A DNA stretch of 5,749 bases, from positions 1-5,749 of the forward strand of contig CALEPX010000009.1 of assembly GCA_937911045.1 (NCBI GenBank). Reading direction: 5' to 3'. How positions within the stretch are numbered: position 1 is the stretch's first letter; every line of letters begins with the position of its first letter. Source of the stretch: an uncultured Fretibacterium sp. Lineage in GTDB: Bacteria; Synergistota; Synergistia; Synergistales; Aminobacteriaceae. The notes under the pieces are model-generated. The model searched no databases. It had not been told where the DNA came from and saw only the letters and a program-made list of their open reading frames with translations. This document shows, one piece after another, positions 1-5,545 of this stretch. The position numbers and the translations under genes were made by a program.

Positions 1-797
1 GAGCCGGTTCGAGTCCCGGTTTGCAAAGTTATTTCGAGTCGCCAGCCGATTGAGTTGTGTTCCCGATCAGTTATGGACATTTCCGCGTCTTGTAACGGGT
101 CTGAGTATGAGTTGCAAATTATCTCGTCTTTGATACCTGCGCATTCGGAATTGAATTGCACGTAGTAAACGTATGGGAAGGGGCTTTGCTCGACTTCTAA
201 CGGATTGGCTGCGAGTTCGCCGAATGAAGATATTGCTGATTCGTTGCTGGTTGTGTTTGAGTTTTTGCTTACGACTTGAATTTCGTGAGCTGAAGTTGTC
301 ACGGTGTAGAGATCATATTTGCCCGTGTGTTGTGTATTCGCGACGAATTGATTAAGATCGCCGTTCCAATCCCAAGCTCCGGCATCTGTTTCTTCGGCAT
401 CGTCCATGATTCGATACGTCAAGAACCATTTCGAAGTCCCAATGTCCGAACTCGATGTATGAATCGTAACTATCGCGGAATATCCGACCGAACTCGAATT
501 TGAATCATCACGCGCAATCGTCATGTTTTGAATCGGATTGTTTTCGTCCTGAGTGTCCGGATTGCAAGCTATGTCACGCAACTCGTAAACGAATCTGGAA
601 AATTGCATTCTGAATGTGTAAACGCTATCCTGTTCGAGAATCAATGGATCGCTTTCTGAACGTTCAAGACCGCCCCACGATAACACACCGCTATCGTTAT
701 CAATGTAATCAACCGCGAGAGCTGCGTCAACTGCAATGCCGAAAATTAATATTGCCGCGAAAATTCCGATAAATCTGCAAATCGTGTTATTTTTCAT
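1..797 (-). CDS. Secreted protein of unknown function (N-terminal part, cut by window edge)
   Basis: Reading the minus strand from the ATG at 797-795, the frame stays open for 265 codons to the left edge, so the C-terminus is missing. The protein starts MKNNTICRFIGIFAAILIFG and has a clear signal peptide: a short basic n-region, a hydrophobic core at about residues 9-23, and a likely signal peptidase I site after ALA at residue 28. The mature part is rich in Ser, Thr, Asn and Asp, with aromatic residues spaced as in beta-sheet proteins, for example SKWFLTYRIMDDAEE and GAWDWNGDLNQF. I recognise no enzyme motif. Cys7 lies before the hydrophobic core and is not a lipobox cysteine. The start is backed by GGAG (complement of 807-810), 9 nt upstream. 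It is transcribed away from the transporter operon. It may be a cell-surface or extracellular protein; whether a C-terminal anchor exists cannot be seen. Confidence 0.85.
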   Translation of the reverse strand, partial: MKNNTICRFIGIFAAILIFGIAVDAALAVDYIDNDSGVLSWGGLERSESDPLILEQDSVYTFRMQFSRFVYELRDIACNPDTQDENNPIQNMTIARDDSNSSSVGYSAIVTIHTSSSDIGTSKWFLTYRIMDDAEETDAGAWDWNGDLNQFVANTQHTGKYDLYTVTTSAHEIQVVSKNSNTTSNESAISSFGELAANPLEVEQSPFPYVYYVQFNSECAGIKDEIICNSYSDPLQDAEMSITDREHNSIGWRLEITLQTGTRTG

Positions 798-828
798 AAG
801 TTTACGCTCCGTTCATGAGTAATTTTAC

Positions 829-857
829 CTGAAATTTTATCACAGAAATTATATAAT
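829..857 (+). promoter_or_regulatory. Predicted sigma-70-type promoter for the transporter operon
   Basis: A perfect -10 hexamer TATAAT lies at 852-857. With a 17-bp spacer, CTGAAA at 829-834 matches four of six bases of the -35 consensus. Transcription would start near 864, giving a leader of about 27 nt before the preferred TTG start at 891. This is a pattern match only. Confidence 0.55.
848..853 (-). promoter_or_regulatory. Predicted -10 element for the divergent secreted-protein gene
   Basis: ATTATATAAT (848-857) is a perfect 10-bp palindrome, so the minus strand also reads TATAAT, at 853-848. It would start transcription near 841, about 44 nt before the ATG at 797. I see no convincing -35 at the matching distance. 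A second A/T-rich candidate, TAAAAT, lies at 839-834 on the same strand. If the palindrome is used in both directions the two genes share promoter DNA. Confidence 0.35.
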
Positions 858-877
858 ATCTCGTGAAAATTTCTGGG

Positions 878-882
878 GGAGG
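878..882 (+). promoter_or_regulatory. Ribosome binding site deciding the dppB-like start
   Basis: GGAGG at 878-882 is a strong Shine-Dalgarno sequence inside a G-rich run (875-883). An in-frame TTG at 885 would leave only 2 nt of spacing, while the TTG at 891 leaves 8 nt, close to optimal. The start at 891 is therefore preferred. Confidence 0.75.
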
Positions 883-890
883 ATTTGATT

Positions 891-1811
891 TTGAGACTTA
901 AATATATTACCGGCAGAATTTTTGCGAGTTTGATTACGTTATGGGTTGTGATTACGCTGACGTTTTTCCTGATGCGTGCGATTCCGGGTGGACCATTCAC
1001 TGAGGAGCGCGCGATACCTGAACATGTGCTTGAGAAAATGCTCGAACGTTATCACCTGAACGATCCGGTTTATGTGCAATACGGGAATTATTTGCTGAAC
1101 GTTCTGAAACTTGATCTCGGACCGTCGTATCGTTATGAGGGCTTGAGCGTGAATGAGCTAATCGCCGGGAGTTTTCCTGCGTCATTCATGGTCGGAGGAA
1201 TTGCGCTGGTAATTTCGCTTGTGCTAGGCATACCTGCCGGAATAATTTCGGCTCTGAAGCACGGCAAATGGCAGGACAAAATTTCGGTCGTATTCGCGAC
1301 ATTCGGCGTGACGATTCCGAGTTTCGTAATTGCGACGGTGTTGGTGTATTTCTTCGCGTACAAATGGGGACTTGTGACGGTGGGATTCTGGGAAGGATTT
1401 TCGACGGCGATATTACCGGCTGTGACTTTGGCAGGCTATCCGGCGGCGTTCATTTCGCGACTGGTCCGTTCGAGCATGTTGGAAATTTTGCAGCAAGATT
1501 ACATTCGCACGGCGTATTCGAAAGGTCTGAGGCAAATGTCCGTGATTTACATTCACGCGCTGAAGAACGCATTGATTCCGGTAATAACATATCTTGCGCC
1601 ATTAACGGCAGGAATTTTGACGGGAAGTTTTGTTGTCGAACAAGTTTTCGGAGTGCCGGGATTAGGGACGTTTTTTGTGACGAGCATAACGAATCGCGAT
1701 TACACGACTATCATGGGCGTGACGATTTTTTATAGCGCGTTACTCGTTCTGTTCAACCTGATTGCGGACGTGTGTCTGTCATTTGTCGATCCGAGAATAA
1801 ATCTGAAGTGA
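891..1811 (+). CDS. dppB: DppB-type peptide ABC transporter permease
   Basis: An inner-membrane permease of the DppB/OppB family, 306 residues, which is normal family length. The N-terminal membrane helix (about residues 9-28) is followed by RAIPGGPF, the counterpart of the family's PGDP motif, and by a periplasmic domain ending near GPSYRYEGLSV. Further membrane segments lie at about 98-120, 134-158, 172-188, 228-248 and 274-298. The cytoplasmic EAA loop that docks on the ATPase is clear: DYIRTAYSKG at about 203-212, then HALKNALIPV. The late motif EQVFGVPGLG is also typical of the family. The start is the TTG at 891, chosen on ribosome-binding-site spacing; the TTG at 885 would add two residues. 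The gene is first in the operon, 7 nt before the dppC-like gene. The family imports di- or oligopeptides, and some members import nickel or other small molecules; sequence alone does not fix the substrate. Confidence 0.93.
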   Translation: MRLKYITGRIFASLITLWVVITLTFFLMRAIPGGPFTEERAIPEHVLEKMLERYHLNDPVYVQYGNYLLNVLKLDLGPSYRYEGLSVNELIAGSFPASFMVGGIALVISLVLGIPAGIISALKHGKWQDKISVVFATFGVTIPSFVIATVLVYFFAYKWGLVTVGFWEGFSTAILPAVTLAGYPAAFISRLVRSSMLEILQQDYIRTAYSKGLRQMSVIYIHALKNALIPVITYLAPLTAGILTGSFVVEQVFGVPGLGTFFVTSITNRDYTTIMGVTIFYSALLVLFNLIADVCLSFVDPRINLK

Positions 1812-1818
1812 GAGGTGT

Positions 1819-2670
1819 ATGTTTAGAATGCGAAATTATTTTCAGGACGTTTGGCTGAGATTGCGGCGTGATAAATTGGCGTTGCTTGGGCTTGTGATAA
1901 TTGCGATTGTGATATTCATGGCGGTATTTGCGCCGTATTTGTCGAGTTACGAATATGATGCGCAGGATTTTCTGGAATCAAACGAACCTCCGAGTATGAA
2001 TCATTTTTTCGGCACGGATATTTTCGGGCGGGATATTTTTGTGCGAGTTCTGTACGGTGCGAGAATTTCGTTGGCTGTCGGATTTGTCGCGAGCTTGATA
2101 AATCTGTTCATCGGCGTAATTTACGGAGGGATTTCGGGATTCGCCGGCGGAAAAGTTGATAATCTCATGATGCGAATCGTTGACGTGATTTACAGCGTGC
2201 CGGTTATGATTTACGTGATATTAATAATGGTAGTCGTTGGCTCAGGCTTGAAGAGTATATTCATAACGCTTGGGATTTCGTACTGGGCTTCGATGGCGCG
2301 AATTGTCAGAGCTGAGATCATGCGACTGAAGAACGAGGAATTTGTTTTGGCAGCGCGCGTGATTGGGGCTTCAAGTTCGCGAATATTATTCCGGCATTTG
2401 CTACCGAACGCAATGGGAGCGATTCTTGTGAGTTTGACGTTTTCGATCCCGAGTGCAATTTTCACGGAGGCTTTTCTGAGTTTCGTAGGCTTGGGAGTCA
2501 GCGCACCGATGGCGAGTTGGGGAGTTTTGAGCAGCGACGCTATCGGCACACTCGCGATATATCCGTGGCAATTATTTTTCCCGGCAGCAGCGATTTCGAT
2601 AACGATTTTGGCTTTTAATTTTCTCGGCGATGGATTGCGTGACGCGTTAGACCCGAGATTGCGAAAGTGA
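1819..2670 (+). CDS. dppC: DppC-type peptide ABC transporter permease
   Basis: The second permease of the importer, 283 residues and full length. It opens with the charged N-terminal stretch usual for DppC/OppC (DVWLRLRRDKLALLGLVII) leading into the first membrane helix at about 21-40. Next comes the family motif HFFGTDIFGRDIFVRVLYGARISL at about residues 62-85 (key residues GTD, GRD and YGAR). The EAA loop is EEFVLAARVIGASSSRI at about 173-189, followed by HLLPNA. The protein ends NFLGDGLRDALDPRLRK, the typical DppC tail. The start is ambiguous: GAGG at 1812-1815 lies 3 nt before ATG 1819 and 12 nt before ATG 1828, so the protein may begin three residues later. The last 24 bases of the gene (2647-2670) are the left end of a 106-bp segment that is tandemly triplicated across the junction with the next gene. 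Confidence 0.93.
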   Translation: MFRMRNYFQDVWLRLRRDKLALLGLVIIAIVIFMAVFAPYLSSYEYDAQDFLESNEPPSMNHFFGTDIFGRDIFVRVLYGARISLAVGFVASLINLFIGVIYGGISGFAGGKVDNLMMRIVDVIYSVPVMIYVILIMVVVGSGLKSIFITLGISYWASMARIVRAEIMRLKNEEFVLAARVIGASSSRILFRHLLPNAMGAILVSLTFSIPSAIFTEAFLSFVGLGVSAPMASWGVLSSDAIGTLAIYPWQLFFPAAAISITILAFNFLGDGLRDALDPRLRK

Positions 2671-2680
2671 GTTGTGGATC

Positions 2681-2776
2681 ATGAGCATATTATCAATCAG
2701 GAATTTGTACACGGCGTTCGAGACATTTTCCGGAGAAGTTCGTGCAGTGAATTTAGACCCGAGATTGCGAAAGTGA
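2681..2776 (+). CDS. Mini-ORF 1: 31-aa DppD-head/DppC-tail chimera
   Basis: A complete ATG-to-TGA frame made by the tandem repeat. Residues 1-24 match the DppD N-terminus except for Ala instead of Ser at position 12; residues 25-31 are LDPRLRK, the last seven residues of DppC. It starts 10 nt after the dppC stop, the same spacing that separates each following pair of ORFs. No strong Shine-Dalgarno sequence lies in the gap, so translation would probably depend on coupling to dppC. It stops well before the Walker A motif, so it cannot act as an ATPase. Whether the peptide is made or stable is unknown; it may be only a by-product of the duplication. Confidence 0.5.
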   Translation: MSILSIRNLYTAFETFSGEVRAVNLDPRLRK

Positions 2777-2786
2777 GTTGTGGATC

Positions 2787-2882
2787 ATGAGCATATTATC
2801 AGTCAGGAATTTGTACACGTCGTTCGAGACATTTTCTGGAGAAGTTCGTGCAGTGAATTTAGACCCGAGATTGCGAAAGTGA
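2787..2882 (+). CDS. Mini-ORF 2: second 31-aa DppD-head/DppC-tail chimera
   Basis: The second repeat copy encodes the same type of peptide. It differs from mini-ORF 1 by Val for Ile at position 6 and Ser for Ala at position 12, plus one silent change in codon 17 (TCT for TCC). It ends in LDPRLRK and TGA, and 10 nt later comes the ATG of the full dppD-like gene. Both mini-ORFs have stayed open, and their substitutions are silent or conservative, which suits either recent duplication or mild constraint; three changes are too few to choose. Expression is unproven. Confidence 0.5.
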   Translation: MSILSVRNLYTSFETFSGEVRAVNLDPRLRK

Positions 2883-2892
2883 GTTGTGAATC

Positions 2893-3903
2893 ATGAGCAT
2901 ATTATCAATCAGGAATTTGTACACGTCGTTCGAGACATTTTCCGGAGAAGTTCGTGCGGTGAATGGCGTATCGTTCGATTTAGAGCGCGGTGAAGTTTTG
3001 GGAATTGCGGGCGAATCCGGCAGCGGTAAAAGTGTTACGATGCTGTCGATTCTGGGATTGCTGGGAAGTTCCGGGCGAGTGAAATCCGGCGAAATAATTT
3101 TTGACGGGCGCGACTTGACTAAGCTGAGAATTTCGGATCTTGAGGAAATCCGTGGCAAGCGAATCTCGATGATATTCCAAGATCCGATGACGAGTTTGAA
3201 TCCGGTTTTGCGTGTGGGCTATCAGCTTGAGGAATCTTTGAGGCGTCATGAACCCGAACTTGATAAAAAATCCCGGCGATTGCGAGTGCTGGAAATTTTG
3301 GAGCGAGTGGGCATAGTTCCGGCGGAAAAACGCGTGAAGCAATATCCGAACGAATTTTCCGGAGGTCAGCGTCAGAGAATCATGATTGCGATGGCGATGA
3401 TATGCAAGCCAGATATTCTGATTGCGGACGAACCTACGACAGCATTAGACGTTACTGTTCAGGCGCAGATTCTGGAATTGATGCGAAATTTGCGCGACCA
3501 GTACGGAATGTCGATAATTCTGATTACGCATGATTTGGGAGTTTTGGCTGGAATAGCTGAACGAATTATTATCATGTACGCGGGGAATATTTGCGAAATT
3601 GCCACGAGACGCGAAATTTTCTACGAACCCAAGCACCCGTACACGCTGGGATTATTGCGCTCGATTCCGAATCCTGAGAAGCCTCGTGAGAAATTAATCC
3701 CGATTGAAGGACAGCCGCCGAATTTGCTGCGAGAATTTACGGGCTGTGCGTTTGCCGATAGATGTGAGAATGCGAGTGAATTTTGCATGTATAATAAGCC
3801 TGAGTTGCGAAATATTTCTGAGAGACATTTCGTGAGTTGCTGGAATTTTGCGAGAGATGCGAGAGATGCGAGAGATTCTAAAGAAAGGAAGAGTGTAGAT
3901 TGA
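2893..3903 (+). CDS. dppD: DppD-type peptide ABC transporter ATP-binding protein
   Basis: A cytoplasmic ATPase that powers the importer, 336 residues, the usual size. Motifs in order: Walker A GESGSGKS (40-47), Q-loop Gln96 in IFQDPMTSLNP, signature FSGGQRQR (155-162), Walker B ILIADEP with Glu180, D-loop ALD, and switch His213 in LITHDLG. The C-terminal oligopeptide-transporter extension is present (YTLGLLRSIP to about residue 318). It has four cysteines at 285, 291, 298 and 316, like the cysteine pattern that binds an iron-sulfur cluster in some DppD proteins. The protein ends in an acidic/basic tail with ARDARDARD. The ATG lies 10 nt after the stop of mini-ORF 2 without a strong ribosome binding site, so translational coupling is likely. 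No DppF-type partner follows. Its first 24 codons are the third copy of the 106-bp repeat. OppD or another subfamily is possible. Confidence 0.93.
   Translation: MSILSIRNLYTSFETFSGEVRAVNGVSFDLERGEVLGIAGESGSGKSVTMLSILGLLGSSGRVKSGEIIFDGRDLTKLRISDLEEIRGKRISMIFQDPMTSLNPVLRVGYQLEESLRRHEPELDKKSRRLRVLEILERVGIVPAEKRVKQYPNEFSGGQRQRIMIAMAMICKPDILIADEPTTALDVTVQAQILELMRNLRDQYGMSIILITHDLGVLAGIAERIIIMYAGNICEIATRREIFYEPKHPYTLGLLRSIPNPEKPREKLIPIEGQPPNLLREFTGCAFADRCENASEFCMYNKPELRNISERHFVSCWNFARDARDARDSKERKSVD
3850..3876 (+). repeat. Three perfect 9-bp tandem repeats (GCGAGAGAT) at the dppD 3' end
   Basis: GCGAGAGAT occurs three times back to back, in frame, giving Ala-Arg-Asp three times near the DppD C-terminus, after the last conserved cysteine. 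As the unit is a multiple of three, gain or loss of copies would change tail length without breaking the frame. Confidence 0.9.
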
Positions 3904-4868
3904 GTCGCATGTTTGGATTTGCCGGAATGCCCGTGAAAAAGTTTTTGCCGATCGTTTTGATTGTCGCCGTGATTTGTGCGATAGTTTATGTCGTGAATAG
4001 CGATGGTGTTGCAAGCAATGATGATTTGCAAACGTTCCAGGATTTGCCGCAGCCTTCGCCACAAGTTACGCCTCCAGATCCGATTGCACAGGAAGAATTT
4101 TTGACAGCGAATCGTTATTTCAACTCGGGAGATTATTCTAAAGCCGTCGCTTCGTATCGTAAAGCAGCCAATCTTGGACACGCCGAAGCTCAGAATATGC
4201 TGGGAATTTGCTATTACAAAGGCAATGGTGTGACGAAAAATCTCAAGCTGGCATTCGATTGGTTCACGAAATCCGCAATGCAGGGGTTCTCAATCGCGCA
4301 AAATAACTTGGCAAATTGTTACTTGAACGCTTGGGGAGTTGACAAGGATTACAGGCACGCCGCCTACTGGTACGAAAAAGCCGCCGAACAAGGTGATGCC
4401 GACGCTCAAAATAGTTTGGGAGTGCGTTATTATAACGGTGAGGGTGTGAAAAAGAATTACGGGAAAGCCGCTTACTGGTTCAGGAAAGCTGCCGAACAGG
4501 GACACGTTTGGGGAGAATGTTACTTGGGAGAGTGTTATTACGACGGTGACGGTGTTAGGACGGATTACGAACAAGCTGTTCACTGGTTGAGCAAGTCAGC
4601 TGAGCAGGGAAATTCACGCGCACAATTCAAGCTGGCAAATTGCTATAATTATGGCAACGGCGTAACTCGAAATTACAGGACAGCTTACATGTGGTATTAC
4701 CTCGCGGATCTTTCCGGGCATTCCTACGCGAAAGAATATTACAGGGACTTGACGAAAAGCGGCTGGTTCAGCAGTGCGAAGGTCTCACTTTTAGAAGCCT
4801 CATCCGCGCGTTCCGAAGCTCAAGAAAAATACAACGAGATCAAGCGCAACATGAATAATAGCAAGTAA
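3900..4868 (+). CDS. Membrane-anchored Sel1-repeat protein
   Basis: A 322-residue protein with one N-terminal membrane segment (about 14-32, FLPIVLIVAVICAIVYVV) preceded by two lysines. The repeat domain should therefore face outside the cytoplasm. A Pro/Gln/Asp-rich linker (about 34-62) leads to a TPR-like half unit (about 64-93) and then about five Sel1-like repeats of 36 residues starting near 94, 130, 166, 202 and 238. Their typical features are AQNxLGxxYYxGxGV, a central Tyr, and AAYWxxKAAEQG. A charged C-terminal helix ends in KYNEIKRNMNNSK. Sel1 repeats are alpha-solenoid protein-binding scaffolds with no catalysis; the partner is unknown. The TTG at 3900 overlaps the dppD TGA (TTGA) and has AAGGA (3885-3889) 10 nt upstream; ATG 3909 is an alternative but would have 19 nt spacing. 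Overlap with dppD implies co-translation. It stands where dppF usually lies. Confidence 0.88.
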   Translation: MSRMFGFAGMPVKKFLPIVLIVAVICAIVYVVNSDGVASNDDLQTFQDLPQPSPQVTPPDPIAQEEFLTANRYFNSGDYSKAVASYRKAANLGHAEAQNMLGICYYKGNGVTKNLKLAFDWFTKSAMQGFSIAQNNLANCYLNAWGVDKDYRHAAYWYEKAAEQGDADAQNSLGVRYYNGEGVKKNYGKAAYWFRKAAEQGHVWGECYLGECYYDGDGVRTDYEQAVHWLSKSAEQGNSRAQFKLANCYNYGNGVTRNYRTAYMWYYLADLSGHSYAKEYYRDLTKSGWFSSAKVSLLEASSARSEAQEKYNEIKRNMNNSK

Positions 4869-4878
4869 GTTAAGTAAC

Positions 4879-4882
4879 GGAG
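4879..4882 (+). promoter_or_regulatory. Ribosome binding site of the broken Sel1 paralogue
   Basis: GGAG lies 8 nt before the ATG at 4891. This well-placed site shows where the original gene began, even though the frame is interrupted 29 codons later. It lies only 22 bp after the stop of the preceding Sel1 gene, so the two were co-transcribed. Confidence 0.75.
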
Positions 4883-4890
4883 ATTTTGCA

Positions 4891-5460
4891 ATGGAAGCGT
4901 TTTTCGAAATAATATTTGACAGCTTGAAGAAGTTCTCTGCGGAAATTATTGCGGGCGTGTTATTCGCGTTTTGCATATAGTCGCTGCAATCCTGATCATA
5001 AATCGTGACTCGTGGGCTTCGGCGTTAAATCTGGAATTTTGGGGCGAACATATCATCGTTGTCGGTCTGTTAATATTGGCTGCGATAATCGTTATTTTGC
5101 CATCAAGCTTCAAATCACCAGTCGCTAAATTGCTCAAGAAAGCTGAGTCCGGAGATCCCAACGCGCAATATAATCTGGGAGTTCGATATTACAACGGAGA
5201 CGGTCTGGTTCAGACTTTCCGCCGAACAGGGCAACTCGATAGCACAGTGTAATCTCACAAATTGCTATTACAACGGCGAGGGAGTTGCTCAGGATTTCAA
5301 GCTTGCGTATATCTGGTACTGTCTGTCTGCTTTGTTCGGGCACGAGAAGTCAAGCGAGATTGTCGAAAATTTCACGAAGCTCTCCAGACTTGAAGAGAAT
5401 GATGCGCAGAAACAAGTTCTAAGAAAATACGACGAGATCAAGCGCAAAAAATCCTCATAA
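4891..5460 (+). pseudogene. Frameshifted Sel1-repeat membrane protein, paralogue of the preceding gene
   Basis: From ATG 4891 the frame reads 29 codons (MEAFFEIIFDSLKKFSAEII, then AGVLFAFCI) and hits TAG at 4978. Removing two bases (TA, 4978-4979, within a short ATAT run) restores it: CI-VAAILII, a second membrane helix (HIIVVGLLILAAIIVIL), and a Sel1 repeat AESGDPNAQYNLGVRYYNGDG up to 5204. Reading then returns to the first frame at 5206, as WFRLSAEQGNSIAQ, and continues to TAA 5458-5460, ending KYDEIKRKKSS. About 10 residues that a Sel1 repeat has between NGDG and WF are missing; this fits a 29-bp deletion. The intact ancestor would have been about 198 residues with two membrane segments and about two Sel1 repeats. 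The C-terminal half resembles the end of the preceding gene (AYMWYYL/AYIWYCL; KYNEIKR/KYDEIKR). Sequencing error could explain the 2-base change but hardly the missing 29 bases. Confidence 0.85.
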
Positions 5461-5474
5461 ATTTTTCACGGGAA

Positions 5475-5483
5475 TGCTATAAT
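5475..5483 (+). promoter_or_regulatory. Extended -10 promoter (TGCTATAAT)
   Basis: TGCTATAAT combines the extended -10 TG with a perfect -10 hexamer at 5478-5483, just after the pseudogene stop. No good -35 is visible, but extended -10 promoters can work without one. Start of transcription would be near 5490, giving the gene at 5690 a leader of about 200 nt. Another perfect TATAAT at 5624-5629 lacks both TG and a -35 and lies inside a predicted hairpin. Confidence 0.5.
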
Positions 5484-5489
5484 TTCTTC

Positions 5490-5510
5490 ATAATAATAGA
5501 ATATTATTAT
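5490..5510 (+). repeat. Perfect A/T inverted repeat (9-bp arms, 3-nt loop)
   Basis: ATAATAATA, GAA, TATTATTAT form a perfect hairpin made only of A-T pairs. Flanking ACGG (5468-5471) and CCGT (5512-5515) could add an outer stem in DNA. The hairpin sits where transcription from the TGCTATAAT promoter would begin, so it may form a stem-loop at the 5' end of the mRNA. It lacks a GC stem and a trailing T-run, so it does not look like a normal intrinsic terminator. Confidence 0.7.
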
Positions 5511-5545
5511 TCCGTAAATTTGATGGCTAAGAGAGAGGGTGATTT

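Larger units (their letters stand above)
2647..2964 (+). repeat. 106-bp tandem repeat, three exact-length copies across the dppC/dppD junction
   Basis: The copies are 2647-2752, 2753-2858 and 2859-2964, end to end with no spacer. Each holds the last seven sense codons of dppC, its TGA, a 10-nt gap, and the first 24 codons of dppD. Only five sites vary: 2677/2783/2889 are G/G/A; 2696/2802/2908 are A/G/A; 2714/2820/2926 are G/T/T; 2731/2837/2943 are C/T/C; and 2746/2852/2958 are A/A/G. Pairwise differences are three (1 vs 2), three (1 vs 3) and four (2 vs 3). The outer edges, GCG before the first copy and GGC after the third, share no bases with the internal junction GAAT|TTAG, so no microhomology is left at the breakpoint. 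Because 106 is not a multiple of three, one unit cannot be read straight through in one frame. Confidence 0.97.

Noticed and set aside
4..25. Sequence resembling a tRNA T-arm (GGTTCGAGTCCCGG) at the left edge
   Set aside because: The stem GCCGG/CCCGG mispairs at two of five positions, no CCA or plausible acceptor follows, and the minus-strand coding frame runs through it.
173..355. Plus-strand 60-codon frame
   Set aside because: It lies opposite the secreted-protein gene, has no ribosome binding site, and its Cys/Arg/Leu-rich composition is that of an antisense shadow.
1268..1735. 155-codon plus-strand frame inside the dppB-like gene
   Set aside because: It overlaps well-conserved permease sequence in another frame and shows no domain features of its own.
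2647..2964. CRISPR array or insertion-sequence target duplication
   Set aside because: The 106-bp units abut with no spacers and consist wholly of flanking gene sequence, with no transposase or terminal inverted repeats.
3621..4181. 186-codon minus-strand frame across the dppD end and Sel1 start
   Set aside because: It is antisense to two clearly identified genes and has no supported start or recognisable motif.
4971..5252. 93-codon frame as an independent Sel1 gene starting at TTG 4971
   Set aside because: No ribosome binding site precedes it, the better start with GGAG lies at 4891 in another frame, and its last residues after NGDG are out of frame; it is the middle part of the broken gene.
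5490..5510. Intrinsic terminator after the Sel1 pseudogene
   Set aside because: The stem is all A-T and no T-run follows, so it does not meet the usual terminator pattern.
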